Origin: Actinomycetota bacterium
Lineage (GTDB): Bacteria; Actinomycetota; Actinomycetes; Mycobacteriales; Micromonosporaceae
Length of the DNA stretch: 64,000 bases
Assembly (NCBI GenBank): GCA_005885555.1
Contig: VAWN01000036.1
Span: forward strand, 21,578 to 85,577
Direction: 5' to 3'
The position numbers were made by a program, and so were the translations under genes. Below, piece after piece: positions 1-8,365 of the stretch (positions are counted from its first letter, which is position 1; the number at the start of each line of letters is the position of its first letter). The notes beneath the pieces were generated by a model that saw only the letters and a list, made by a program, of their open reading frames with translations, did no database searches and had not been told where the DNA came from.

Positions 1-96
1 GCGGTCCACCTTCTCGGTGGCCAGCGCGTCGGTCACCGAGAGCGTGTGGAAGGCGGGCACAGCCGGCGCGCCGGACCGGTCGGTCACTGCTGTCAT
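1..96 (-). CDS. P-type cation-transporting ATPase, N-terminal fragment (cut by window edge)
   Basis: Only the first 32 codons are inside the window; the gene runs leftwards out of it. It starts at ATG 96 behind a good ribosome site (AAGGAG, 8 nt spacing). The peptide contains HTLSVTDALATEKVD, which resembles the N-terminal domain of type II cation ATPases, where a short HxLxxxEVL-type helix precedes the first membrane segments. That family match is an inference from a very short stretch. It would be a second ATPase near the decayed one at 3169-4143. Confidence 0.5.
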   Translation of the reverse strand, partial: MTAVTDRSGAPAVPAFHTLSVTDALATEKVDR

Positions 97-133
97 CGGG
101 GCGTCTCCTTGCGGTACTGCGAAAGGGGAACGG

Positions 134-159
134 GGGTAGCCGGCGCGGGCCGGCTACCC
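134..159 (-). terminator. Hairpin downstream of the DUF6325 gene
   Basis: A perfect 11-bp inverted repeat (134-144 with 149-159, loop 145-148) lies about 120 nt after the stop of the leftward DUF6325 gene and about 40 nt before the start of the next leftward gene. It has no T-run, as is common in high-GC actinobacteria. It could end the DUF6325 transcript or sit in the leader of the ATPase mRNA. Confidence 0.5.
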
Positions 160-279
160 GGATGCCCCCGCCTAACGGCGGCGGCGTGAGGTACGCCGGG
201 CGACGCGCCGGCCGCTGCGCCGGGCTACTCTGCGCGATCCGAACATCTTCATCCTCCAATGTGGACAGTGCGGCCGGAG

Positions 280-822
280 TTACCTGGCCGCCGCCGACGT
301 CTCCAGGTCGTGCAGTTCCTTGGCCTCCTCGGCACTCACCAGGCCGATCTCGATCAGGTCGAGGGGGCTGATGAACGCGTCGCTGATGCGGTACCCGCCG
401 GCGCGCGCGATCGCGTCCCGCAGCGGTATCGCCCAGTGGTGCTCCAGCAGGATCAGCGCGGTGGCCGAGTCGTTGGGAATGTCCTCGATGACGTCCCACG
501 CCTGCTCTTCGCTGAACACCTTGAAGCCGTGCTCCGACGCCGCGGCCCCCATGGCGGCGCCGGCCTCCATGCCGGTCTCGCCCTCGATGCCCAGCCCGAT
601 CAGTGCACCGATCTTGCTGCCCAGCTCGATGGCCTCCTCGGTGGTCAGGTTGCTCAGGTGCTCGACCTCGACGGCGCCCTCGGCGTCCTTGTACACGGCG
701 AGCGCGTCGATGACGCGGACCGTGTCGCTCTTGCGCAGCCGTTCCAACTCGTTGATGATCTCGCGGTGGAAGTCCGGGTGCCGGAACCCCAGCACGATCA
801 GCTGAACCGGTCCGATTGCCAT
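280..822 (-). CDS. DUF6325 family protein
   Basis: 180 aa, ATG start at 822. The sequence opens with a beta strand (PVQLIVLGF), then a charged helical segment, a glycine/alanine-rich stretch GLGIEGETGMEAGAAMG near residues 76-92, and an acidic C-terminal half. This pattern matches the DUF6325/DUF1269-like group of small actinobacterial proteins often found beside stress-type membrane proteins. The biochemical role is unknown. A perfect TCATCC-N5-GGATGA palindrome lies 60 nt upstream and may be shared with the divergent DUF7144 gene. The Gly/Ala segment is not clearly a membrane helix. Confidence 0.75.
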   Translation of the reverse strand: MAIGPVQLIVLGFRHPDFHREIINELERLRKSDTVRVIDALAVYKDAEGAVEVEHLSNLTTEEAIELGSKIGALIGLGIEGETGMEAGAAMGAAASEHGFKVFSEEQAWDVIEDIPNDSATALILLEHHWAIPLRDAIARAGGYRISDAFISPLDLIEIGLVSAEEAKELHDLETSAAAR

Positions 823-881
823 GTCCGCATCCCTTCACTACCGGATTCGTCGAGCATGCCGGCGGCGGGCCGGCGGTTCCC

Positions 882-898
882 TCATCCCGCGCGGATGA
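882..898. promoter_or_regulatory. TCATCC-N5-GGATGA inverted repeat (MalT-box-like)
   Basis: TCATCC-CGCGC-GGATGA, perfectly symmetric arms, between divergent genes starting at 822 (minus) and 988 (plus). The same motif recurs before other genes in the window. Function as an operator is inferred from position and recurrence. Confidence 0.55.
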
Positions 899-935
899 CA
901 CCAGGTGGAGCGACGTACCGCCCCGGGCCCGGTAC

Positions 936-952
936 TCATTCGCCCGGGGTGA
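936..952. promoter_or_regulatory. Degenerate copy of the TCATCC-N5-GGATGA repeat
   Basis: TCATTC-GCCCG-GGGTGA ends 35 nt before the ATG at 988. Each arm departs from consensus, but the spacing to the start codon equals that of better copies elsewhere. Confidence 0.4.
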
Positions 953-987
953 CGAGCGCCGGGCCGGTCCGGCGGACGCTGGAGGTC

Positions 988-1452
988 ATGTCGGACACGA
1001 ACAACATCACTGCGACCGGTGCGACCGGAAGACCGCGCGCGGTCACCCCGGTGCGCCGGCAGACCGCCTGGGTGGGCATGGTCATCTTCGCCGGCGTCAT
1101 GCTGATGCTGGTCGGCGCGTGGGAGGCCATGGTAGGACTGGTGGCGCTGTTCAACTCCACCTACTACCACGTGACGCCGGGCGGCATGGTCGTCTCGGTG
1201 GACTACACCGTCTGGGGCTGGGTCCACCTCGTGGTGGGCGGCGTGGCCGTGCTCGCCGGCATCGGCGTGCTCAGCGGCCGGACCTGGGCGCGGGTGGTCG
1301 GCATCATCATGGCCGCCCTGGCCGCGATCGTGAACGTAGCGTTCATCGCGGCGTACCCGATCGGCTCGATGGTCCTCATCGCCGCCGACGTCCTGATCAT
1401 CTACGCGCTGGCGGCGCACGGCAGGGAGATCCGCGAAGACAACGAGCTGTGA
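988..1452 (+). CDS. DUF7144 family membrane protein (paralogue 1)
   Basis: 154 aa from ATG 988, preceded by GGAGG. A longer reading frame exists upstream but has no coding character, so this start is preferred. A short polar N-terminus (about 35 residues) is followed by four hydrophobic helices. The family landmark W-G-W-x-H after the first extracellular loop is visible (DYTVWGWVHL), as is R-T-W-A-R before helix 3. Function unknown; a small integral membrane protein. Two further copies lie at 5552-5983 and 7857-8330. It ends only 4 nt before the convergent SulP gene. Confidence 0.8.
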   Translation: MSDTNNITATGATGRPRAVTPVRRQTAWVGMVIFAGVMLMLVGAWEAMVGLVALFNSTYYHVTPGGMVVSVDYTVWGWVHLVVGGVAVLAGIGVLSGRTWARVVGIIMAALAAIVNVAFIAAYPIGSMVLIAADVLIIYALAAHGREIREDNEL

Positions 1453-1456
1453 CCGC

Positions 1457-3172
1457 TCACCGGCCGTCGGCGACCCGGACCCAGTGTGTCCCGGTCCGCT
1501 CCCGGTAGGCGTGCACCGCGTCGTCGACGGTCGGGAAGAAGTGTGCCGGGTCGATCGTCCGGGTCAGCTCGTACCGTTCGATCTTCGTCTGCACCGGGGT
1601 CTTCATCTCCGCGAACACCAGCGAGATCCCGGCGGCGTTGAGTTCCACGTCAAGGTCGGCGAGCATGTCCGCGGCGGTGGTGTCGACGTCGGTCATCGGC
1701 TCGGCCGCCACCACGATCCAGCGCGGCGGTGGATCGGTACGGGCCAGCGCGCGGATCTGGTCGCGGAACACCCGGGCGTTGGCGAAGATGAGCGGCGCGT
1801 CGAACCGGAACAGCACCAGCCCCGGCAGCTCCTGCGCCGGCCGGTGTACCCGCACGTCGTGGTACCCGGTGATGCCGTCCGGCCGGCCGAGCACCGTCTG
1901 GTACGGCCACCACGCCCGGCGGAACACGTTGAGCACCGACAGCGCGACCGCGATCGCGATCCCGGGCAGCACGCCGAGCAGGGCGACGCCGAGGAACGCG
2001 GCGATCGACAGGCTGAACTCGGTGCGCCGCTGGTGCCACAGCCGGGTGGTACCCGCGAGGTCGGCCAGCGACAGGGACGCGGCGATGACGACCGCGCCGA
2101 GGGTGGGCTGCGGCAGGTCCTTGAGCAGCCCCGGTACCAGCACCAGCATCAGCGTGATGGTGACCGCGCCGACGACCCCGGTCAGCTGCGACCTGGCCCC
2201 GGCCTGTTCGGCGACGGCGGTGCGCGATCCGCTGGTGCTGACCGGGAACCCCTGGAAGAACGAGGCGGCGACGTTGGCCGCGCCGATGCCGACCATCTCC
2301 TGGTTGCCACGGACCTCCTGACCGGTACGCGCGGCGAACGCCGATGACGTGGAGATGGTGTCGGTCAACGCGACCAGCGTGATGCCCAGCGCGCCGCCGG
2401 CCAGCAGCCCGAGCTCGGACCAGGACGCGTGCGGCACGGCGAGCGACGGGAACCCGCGCGGCAGCGCGCCCACCAGCTTCACCCCGTGCGCCGCGAGGTC
2501 GAACAGCCACGTCGCGGCGATCGCGACGACGACGGCGACCAGTACCCCGGGCGCCTTCGGCAGCCACCGCTGCAGTACCAGGATCAGCGCGAGGCTGACC
2601 ACGCCGATCGCGACGGCCGCGCCCACCGCCTCGCCCGCCGCGACGCCGTGCACGAACCCCTTCGCCTCGCCGATCAGGCCCTCGCCCTCGACCGAGAACC
2701 CGAACAGCTTCGGCAGCTGGCTGACCAGGATGGTCAGCGCGAGCCCGTTCAGGTACCCGATCTGGGTGGGCTTGGACAGCAGGTCGGCGACGAACCCGAG
2801 CCGGGCGACGCCGGCCACCGCCATCATGACGCCGACCAGTAACGCCAGCATCGACGCGAGGGCGACCGCCCGGCCCGGGTCGCCGCCGGAGGCGACCAGC
2901 GGCAGCACCACCGCCGCGATCATCGGGCCGAGCGAGGAGTCCGGTCCGAGGACGAGGATCCGCGACGGCCCGAAGACCGCGTACCCGAGCAGGCAGAAGA
3001 TGGACGTGTAGAGCCCGGTGATGGCGGGCAGGCCGGCCAGTTCCGCGTACGCCATGCCCTGCGGTACCAGCAGCGTGGTCAGCACCAGGCCGGCGACCAC
3101 GTCGTGACGCAGCCAGCCCACCCGGTAGGTGGATACCGTGCGCAGGCCGGGTATCCAGTGGCCGACGCTCAC
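1457..3172 (-). CDS. SulP family anion transporter with STAS domain
   Basis: 571 aa from GTG 3172. The GTG overlaps the stop of the decayed ATPase frame (GTGA), and the protein N-terminus matches the usual family start. Landmarks are the conserved first helix region (GLVLTTLLVPQGMAYAELAGLP), a ring of about 10-12 hydrophobic segments, the FQGFPVSTSGSRTAV signature, and a C-terminal STAS domain (about residues 440-560) with FRFDAPLIFANA. SulP proteins move sulfate, bicarbonate or other anions. The substrate cannot be told from sequence. SulP genes occur in mycobacterial dormancy islands (for example Rv1739c), which fits the neighbours here. Confidence 0.88.
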   Translation of the reverse strand: MSVGHWIPGLRTVSTYRVGWLRHDVVAGLVLTTLLVPQGMAYAELAGLPAITGLYTSIFCLLGYAVFGPSRILVLGPDSSLGPMIAAVVLPLVASGGDPGRAVALASMLALLVGVMMAVAGVARLGFVADLLSKPTQIGYLNGLALTILVSQLPKLFGFSVEGEGLIGEAKGFVHGVAAGEAVGAAVAIGVVSLALILVLQRWLPKAPGVLVAVVVAIAATWLFDLAAHGVKLVGALPRGFPSLAVPHASWSELGLLAGGALGITLVALTDTISTSSAFAARTGQEVRGNQEMVGIGAANVAASFFQGFPVSTSGSRTAVAEQAGARSQLTGVVGAVTITLMLVLVPGLLKDLPQPTLGAVVIAASLSLADLAGTTRLWHQRRTEFSLSIAAFLGVALLGVLPGIAIAVALSVLNVFRRAWWPYQTVLGRPDGITGYHDVRVHRPAQELPGLVLFRFDAPLIFANARVFRDQIRALARTDPPPRWIVVAAEPMTDVDTTAADMLADLDVELNAAGISLVFAEMKTPVQTKIERYELTRTIDPAHFFPTVDDAVHAYRERTGTHWVRVADGR

Positions 3173-4143
3173 CGGGCCCACCGGCGGGCCACGGACTTGC
3201 CGGCCTCCCAGAGGATCAGCAACGCGACCGGCGGTACCAGCGCCCAGGCGAACTGTTGAAGGTTCAGCGGCACGGTGTCGAGCAGGCGACGCAGGACGTC
3301 CATCTGCGTGACGCACACCGCGAGCACGAACTCGATCAGCAGCGCCCAGTTCATCTGCTTGCTGTCGAACGTGTCGACGGTCAGGATCGTGCCGGTCTGG
3401 CTGCGGCACTCCAGCGCCGCGACGGCGCCGCGCGCCCGGCCCAGGACGAACATGACGACCATCGTGAGCCCGGCGGCACCGGCGATCCACAGGGTGAGCC
3501 GGTTGAGCTCGCGGGTCAGCGGGGACTCCTCCCGGGCCGTCGTGGACAGCATCCCGGAGATCTTCCCCAGTTCGGTACCGGCGCCCGTGGCGGTGACGAT
3601 GAGGGTACCGCTGCCGTGCGTGACCGGGGTGTTCATGAACGCCATGTTGGTCTGTCACCGGGGTCTACGGCGCGGCCCGGCACCGTCTGCGTGCCCTTGG
3701 CCGCCGGGACGCTCTCCCCGGTCAGCGCCGACTCGTCGATCTGCAGCGCGCTCGCGGCGACGATGCGGCCGTCCGCGGGTATCTGGTCGCCGGCGGTGAT
3801 GAGCACCACGTCGCCGACGACCAGTTCCTCGGCCGGTATCTGCGACTCGACGCCGTCGCGCCGTACCCGCGCCGTCGCCTTCATCATTGACTTGAGCGCG
3901 TTCATGGCGCTCTCCGCCCAGGATGATCTGCATGTAGCTGCGGTACTCGTCGAGGAACCGCCGCCACGCGGGCTTGGGCTTCTCCTCCGGCAGCGCGTTG
4001 GGCCCGTTGGTACGCAACCGTTGCAGGGCCGTCGCCACCGGCAGCCCGGTGTCCGGGTCCACCTCGAACGCCGTCGCGACCGCCTCCGCGGGACGCGCGT
4101 ACCAGGCTGCCTGAGCCGGTGCGATCCCTGTCTGTACCGCCAT
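3169..4143 (-). pseudogene. Degraded P-type (type II, CtpF/PMA1-like) cation ATPase
   Basis: The reading starts well at ATG 4143 with AWYARPAEAVATAF and LRTNGPNALPEE, typical of the N-terminal cation-ATPase domain. It then breaks near 3910 and resumes in another frame with VVGDVVLITAGDQIPADGR and DESALTGES (actuator domain). A further shift near 3640 leads into membrane helices and an altered site reading CRSQTGTILT, where an intact enzyme has the DKTGT phosphorylation motif. From there the frame jumps directly to the C-terminal helices (MNWALLIEFVLAVCVTQ). The phosphorylation Asp and the whole nucleotide-binding domain are missing, so this cannot be an active pump. The remnant ends in a GTGA overlap with SulP. 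Confidence 0.85.
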
Positions 4144-4147
4144 CTCC

Positions 4148-5548
4148 TCATGCCTTTCCGACGGATGCCCGGACACCTCCCCGGCCGATGAGGGTGACGC
4201 CGATCTCGAAGGCGGCCAGGACGATGAGGATGACCAGCAGTGCGGTCCACGACGACAGGATCAGTGCCAGCACGGCGGCCACCACGAGCCCGCCGATGCG
4301 CAGCGCGTCCAGGTGCCGCTCGGTCAACGCGGGTCCGCGCGACGCCACGGCGCGGTACCCCTGGCGGGTCCACCGCCCGGCGGCGCGTGCCCAGAGCACC
4401 ACGTGCTGGCGCAACCAGACCGGTATCCGGCCAGGGCCGACCAGGTAGGCGATGAGCGCCAGCAGCACACCGAGCCAGATGAGCTGTACCCCGCGGGTGC
4501 GCAGCACGCCGGTCACGATGGAGATGGCGGCCGCGGCGCCGTCGCGGTACACCCCTTCGGGTATCTGTTGCAGGACCTGACCGCGGACCGCGCGCAGCGT
4601 CGCGGTGACCGCGACCGCGGCGACGACCAGCCACAGGCCCAGTTGCAGCACGGTGCGCCGGCGTCGTGGCGAGATGAGCAGCGCCAGGACGAGCAGCAGC
4701 AGCGTACCGGCGACGAGGGCGATCAGGCCGCGCTTGAACGTGACCACGGTCTGCTGCACCACCTTCAGCTTGCCCGCGTCGTAGATGGTGAACTGCGCGA
4801 AGTTGGCCGGCAGCGACACGCCCAGCGCGTCCTCCACGCGGCTACGCAGGTTCGGCGGGATCTCCCCGCTGCTGATGTCCGGCAACGTGAGCTTCTTGCC
4901 GAACAGCGTCGGCAGCTGGTCGCTGAGCAGCTGCAGCACCTGGTTGATCAGTGGCAACAGGTCGATCCGGACGTTGTCCGCCTGCGCCTGCACCACGGTG
5001 CTGGTGCCGTTGATGATGGCCATCGCCTGCTCGTGGGCGCGCCGGTTCAGCTCGATCCAGACCGGCTGGAACCGGTCGCTCTGCAGTACCCGGTTGACCG
5101 TCTTCTCGATCGCGTCGTGCAACTGGCCGACGAGCGGCCCGACGATGAAGTCGGCCCGGGGAGGCAGTGCGTCGCGCAGCCGCTGGTCCACGTCGAGGCT
5201 GCCGAACAGCTGATCGGTGGTGTACTGCGAGATCGCGGTCGCGACCGCCGGGTCCTTGGGTAGCGGCGCCACCGTGCTGACCCAGCGGTTGGTGTTGAGT
5301 GTGGTCGTCGCGCCCCACAGTCCGATCACGCTCGCCACGAGGGCCAGCGCGGTCACCGCGATCAGTACCGCGGCGGTGACCCGGCGGAACGCCAGCAACG
5401 CGAACGCCCGCTGGCCGCGGTTGTCCAGCTTCGCGCGCAACTGCGTCACCTCGTCCCGCAGGGCGGCCACGTCCTCGGTGCTGGTTTCGTTGGTTTCTGC
5501 CGTGCCCGCCGCCGGGGTGGGCGGCGGGCCGGCGGATGACGTGGTCAT
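4148..5548 (-). CDS. Conserved actinobacterial integral membrane protein
   Basis: 466 aa from ATG 5548. An N-terminal cytoplasmic stretch contains a short coiled-coil candidate (VAALRDEVTQLRAKLDN), followed by a membrane helix near residue 60. A large, probably extracellular domain (about 85-265) contains repeated D/Q-rich helices and TTDQLFGSLDVDQRLRDALP. Four more hydrophobic helices follow toward the C-terminus. The layout resembles conserved hypothetical membrane proteins of actinomycetes; I recognise no catalytic motif. It begins 3 nt after the upstream DUF7144 gene and its stop overlaps the ribosome site of the ATPase pseudogene, so all three were probably one operon. Confidence 0.7.
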   Translation of the reverse strand: MTTSSAGPPPTPAAGTAETNETSTEDVAALRDEVTQLRAKLDNRGQRAFALLAFRRVTAAVLIAVTALALVASVIGLWGATTTLNTNRWVSTVAPLPKDPAVATAISQYTTDQLFGSLDVDQRLRDALPPRADFIVGPLVGQLHDAIEKTVNRVLQSDRFQPVWIELNRRAHEQAMAIINGTSTVVQAQADNVRIDLLPLINQVLQLLSDQLPTLFGKKLTLPDISSGEIPPNLRSRVEDALGVSLPANFAQFTIYDAGKLKVVQQTVVTFKRGLIALVAGTLLLLVLALLISPRRRRTVLQLGLWLVVAAVAVTATLRAVRGQVLQQIPEGVYRDGAAAAISIVTGVLRTRGVQLIWLGVLLALIAYLVGPGRIPVWLRQHVVLWARAAGRWTRQGYRAVASRGPALTERHLDALRIGGLVVAAVLALILSSWTALLVILIVLAAFEIGVTLIGRGGVRASVGKA

Positions 5549-5551
5549 GAG

Positions 5552-5983
5552 CTACTGCCGCAGTACCTTGGCCTCGCGCCCGTGCACGATGAGCGCGTAG
5601 ATGACGATGACGTCGAGGGAGATGACCAGTACCACCCAGATCGGGTACGCCGCGATGAAGCCCAGGTTCACCACCGCGTTGAGCGCCGCGAGGACCACGC
5701 CGGTGACGCGCGCCCAGGTCTGGCCGACCGCCACCCCGTACCCGACGACGACCAGTACCGCGCCGAAGATGAGCAGCGTCCAGCCCCACGTGGTGTAGTC
5801 GACCTTGAGCACCAGACCGGACGGGCGCACCTGGTAGTAGTCGTCCTTGAACAGCGCGACGAGTCCCTCGATGATGTTGATGAACCCCGCGGTGAACATG
5901 ATGACGGCGGCGAAGAGCACCCAGCCGACCCAGCCGGTCACGCGTTGGGTACCACCGCCCGAGGTTCGATGGGTCTGCGCCAT
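5552..5983 (-). CDS. DUF7144 family membrane protein (paralogue 2)
   Basis: 143 aa from ATG 5983; a GTG at 5992 is an alternative start. Same architecture as the copy at 988: four hydrophobic helices, TTWGWTLL after the first loop and QTWARVTG before helix 3. The C-terminus is basic (HGREAKVLRQ). Probably cotranscribed with the 466-aa membrane protein, 3 nt downstream. Function unknown. Confidence 0.8.
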   Translation of the reverse strand: MAQTHRTSGGGTQRVTGWVGWVLFAAVIMFTAGFINIIEGLVALFKDDYYQVRPSGLVLKVDYTTWGWTLLIFGAVLVVVGYGVAVGQTWARVTGVVLAALNAVVNLGFIAAYPIWVVLVISLDVIVIYALIVHGREAKVLRQ

Positions 5984-6035
5984 GGCAGTCACAGCCTTTC
6001 GTATTGCAGCCTTTCGTGGACTGAGGTATGCCGGC

Positions 6036-6518
6036 TCACCGGTACCCCGGCGACGGTCGCCGCGCGGCCGAGATCACCGCGCTGCGCGCCGACCCGGCGA
6101 CCAGCGAGCCGATGGCGATGCCCAGGATGAGGTTGAGTACCGCGGTGGCCACCTTCGATGCGGTGCTCTCGTTCGTGGTGAACGGCGCGAGCACCATGCC
6201 GGCGGTTACCAGCGTGACGACCCAGCCGAAGAACCGCATCGGTCGGGGCGTGAACAGCAGCAGCACGTGGATCAGCCCGGTCGCGGCGAGCGCGGCGACG
6301 GCGGCGCCCAGGGCGTACCAGCCGGTGCTCGCGTCGCCCCAGACGCCTTTGCCCTTCGGCGCGAGTACCGGCACGTCCAGCAGGCCCCGGGCGAGCAGGA
6401 TGCCGACCACGGTGATCAGTGCCGCGACAAGAGCGGTGGCCGCCCCACCGGTCCACAGCTTCGCGGCGTCCACGGTCGGCCGGTGCGGCTCGATCTCCGA
6501 TTCGTATGCCCCGGTCAT
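6036..6518 (-). CDS. DUF6069 family membrane protein
   Basis: 160 aa from ATG 6518. About 20 polar residues are followed by four hydrophobic helices with LLLFTPRPMRFFGWV between helices 2 and 3, typical of the actinobacterial DUF6069 family. Function unknown. A perfect TCATCC-N5-GGATGA repeat lies 36 nt before the start. It precedes paralogue 2 of DUF7144 by 52 nt on the same strand. Confidence 0.75.
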   Translation of the reverse strand: MTGAYESEIEPHRPTVDAAKLWTGGAATALVAALITVVGILLARGLLDVPVLAPKGKGVWGDASTGWYALGAAVAALAATGLIHVLLLFTPRPMRFFGWVVTLVTAGMVLAPFTTNESTASKVATAVLNLILGIAIGSLVAGSARSAVISAARRPSPGYR

Positions 6519-6554
6519 GCGCTCGACGGTTGCTGACGTCCCGGGCCGCCGTAC

Positions 6555-6571
6555 TCATCCCCCGGGGATGA
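6555..6571. promoter_or_regulatory. TCATCC-N5-GGATGA inverted repeat
   Basis: TCATCC-CCCGG-GGATGA, perfect arms, 36 nt from the ATG of the DUF6069 gene. It lies in the divergent gap before the gene at 6688. The right side reads GGGGATGA, close to the E. coli MalT box. Confidence 0.55.
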
Positions 6572-6687
6572 ACACGCCGGACGGGGCCGGGCCGGCGCCG
6601 AAATCACCCCGCGCAGATGGTCGGTACCGGCGCCGGTGAGGGCAGATTCAAGGGGAATGCGTAGGCATCACAAGGACGGTGGTACCG

Positions 6688-7167
6688 GTGAAACAGCAGG
6701 AACAGGAACTTGCGCCGATGGCGGCGCTCGCCGGGGCGCTCGCGGCGGCGACCGAGGCCGGCCGCTACGCCGGCGGTGGGGTGCGCACGGTCGGGCAGCG
6801 GGTCGGCCGGAGCCGGTTCGGCCGCGGCGCCCGCCAGGCCGCCGCGGAGTCGCAGCGTCGTGCGTTTCTCGCCTACCAGGCGCTGCGCGGGATGGAGTTT
6901 CCGGTCCAGCCGCCGCCCCGGCGGCGCCCGGTGGTGTACGTCGTCATGGGGGTGGCGGCCGGCACCGCGGGCGCGTTCATGGCCGAGGTGCTGCGCCGGG
7001 CGGCGGTGAACAACGCTGATGGCGAGGGCCTCACGGGCCACGTCCGGGGCCTCGCGAACGCCACGCGGCGGGCCGCCACGCAGGCGGTACCGCGCCGGCG
7101 GGCGGCCCCGTCGCAGGCGCCGGAGGACGCCGCGGTGACCGATCCGACGGTATCGCCGAGGGCCTGA
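6688..7167 (+). CDS. Hypothetical actinobacterial protein with one membrane helix
   Basis: 159 aa if GTG 6688 is used. An in-frame GTG at 6679 is too close to the AAGGA ribosome site, so 6688 is preferred. The N-terminal third is Ala/Gly-rich and helical, the middle is basic (GRSRFGRGARQAAAESQRRAF), a single hydrophobic helix (VVYVVMGVAAGTAGAFMAEV) follows, and the tail is Arg/Ala-rich and probably disordered. I do not recognise the family. It lies between two genes of the small-membrane-protein cluster. Confidence 0.55.
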   Translation: MKQQEQELAPMAALAGALAAATEAGRYAGGGVRTVGQRVGRSRFGRGARQAAAESQRRAFLAYQALRGMEFPVQPPPRRRPVVYVVMGVAAGTAGAFMAEVLRRAAVNNADGEGLTGHVRGLANATRRAATQAVPRRRAAPSQAPEDAAVTDPTVSPRA

Positions 7168-7277
7168 CCGCAATCGCACTCGCGCAGGATGAGGCGCGGC
7201 GGCCGCGGTCCGGAATCCTTTTCGTGGAGGCAGAAACGCGGCCGCCGGATGAGTAGGCGAAGGGATGTGCATTCGCT

Positions 7278-7784
7278 ATGACCACACTGGTCGCCATTGG
7301 ATACCAGGATGAGACGACGGCGGCGGCGGCGGCGGAAGAGGCACGACGACTGGCCAAGGACCTGATCATCGAGCCCGACGCGATCGCGGTCATCATCCGC
7401 GACAAGGAGGGCAAGTTCCACGTGACCACCAGCCACCACGCGGTGGCCGGGGGAGCCACCTGGGGCATGTTCTGGGGCCTGCTGTTCGGCATCCTCTTCT
7501 TCGTACCGTTCCTCGGCATGGCGGTGGGGGCCGGCCTGGGTGCCCTGATGGGGAAGGTGGCCAAGGGCACCATCAACAAGGAGTTCGAGGAACGGGTCCG
7601 CGAGCTGCTGCAGCCGGGTACCTCGGCGCTGTTCCTCGTCGTCGAGCGGGTCACCCCGGACAAGGCTGTGGAGGCGCTGAGCCGGTACGGCGGCACCGTG
7701 CTCAAGTCCTCGCTGTCCAAGGAGGCCGAGGCCGAACTGCAGGACGCGCTGCACGGCGCAGACACGAGCGCTGAAGTCTCCTAG
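7278..7784 (+). CDS. DUF1269 domain protein
   Basis: 168 aa. It begins with the beta-alpha fold start TTLVAIGYQDETTAAAAAEEARRL, followed by a DAIAVIIRDKEGK strand. A long Gly-rich hydrophobic hairpin (GGATWGMFWGLLFGILFFVPFLGMAVGAGLGALMG) is the DUF1269 signature, and a soluble C-terminal half ends in VLKSSLSKEAEAELQDAL. DUF1269 proteins are small predicted membrane-associated proteins of unknown role. Two GGATGA half-sites (7187 and 7247) lie upstream without good left arms. A strong hairpin follows the stop codon. Confidence 0.82.
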   Translation: MTTLVAIGYQDETTAAAAAEEARRLAKDLIIEPDAIAVIIRDKEGKFHVTTSHHAVAGGATWGMFWGLLFGILFFVPFLGMAVGAGLGALMGKVAKGTINKEFEERVRELLQPGTSALFLVVERVTPDKAVEALSRYGGTVLKSSLSKEAEAELQDALHGADTSAEVS

Positions 7785-7793
7785 GTGACCGCG

Positions 7794-7819
7794 GCCGCCC
7801 CACCCGCGGGTGGGGCGGC
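7794..7819. terminator. Perfect 12-bp hairpin after the DUF1269 gene
   Basis: Two 12-nt arms (7794-7805 and 7808-7819) are perfectly complementary around a 2-nt centre, starting 10 nt after the stop codon. No T-run follows. Probably a terminator or attenuator between the DUF1269 gene and the next DUF7144 gene. Confidence 0.6.
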
Positions 7820-7856
7820 ACGGTACCCGATGGCCTTGATTCGGAGGGAGTGCACA

Positions 7857-8330
7857 ATGTGGAGGGAACCGGGGCTGTCGGCCGCCGAGATGGGCAGAAC
7901 GCAGTTCGAGACCGACCCGGTCATCGAACGTAACGAACCCACCGGCTGGGTCGGCTGGCTGCTCTTCGCCGGCGTCATGCTGCTCGTCCTGGGCGCCTTC
8001 CAGGCGATCCTCGGACTGGTGGCGCTGTTCAACGACGGCTTCTTCGTGGCGCACCGCGGCGGGCAGCTGCTGGTCCGCGACTACACCACCTGGGGGTGGA
8101 TCCATCTGGGGCTCGCGGCACTGGCCACGCTGACCGGGATCGGCCTGCTGTTCGGCCAGACGTGGGCGCGCGTCATCGCGGTCATCCTGTGCGTCGTCAA
8201 CGTGCTCGCCAGCCTCGTGTTCGCCGGCGCCTACCCGTTCTGGGCCGTGCTGCTGATCGCCTTCAGCGTCATCACCGCCTACGCGATCATCGCGCACGGC
8301 CGTGAGGTCGCGGAGGCGTATGACATCTAG
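7857..8330 (+). CDS. DUF7144 family membrane protein (paralogue 3)
   Basis: 157 aa. ATG 7857 is chosen because GGAGGGAG lies 6 nt before it; an upstream ATG at 7830 lacks a ribosome site. It has about 30 polar residues and then four helices, with YTTWGWIHLGL and QTWARVIAV as family landmarks. It is the third copy of this family within 8 kb. Confidence 0.8.
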   Translation: MWREPGLSAAEMGRTQFETDPVIERNEPTGWVGWLLFAGVMLLVLGAFQAILGLVALFNDGFFVAHRGGQLLVRDYTTWGWIHLGLAALATLTGIGLLFGQTWARVIAVILCVVNVLASLVFAGAYPFWAVLLIAFSVITAYAIIAHGREVAEAYDI

Positions 8331-8365
8331 CGGCTCGGCTTCCGCGCCGCGGCGGGGAGGTACCG

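Noticed and set aside
259..987. Long plus-strand frame before the DUF7144 gene
   Set aside because: It is the antisense shadow of the DUF6325 gene and intergenic DNA; the real start at 988 has GGAGG and a helix-containing protein.
7187..7252. Two GGATGA copies before the DUF1269 gene as full palindromes
   Set aside because: Neither has a recognisable left arm at the 5-nt spacing, so they are mentioned only as half-sites.
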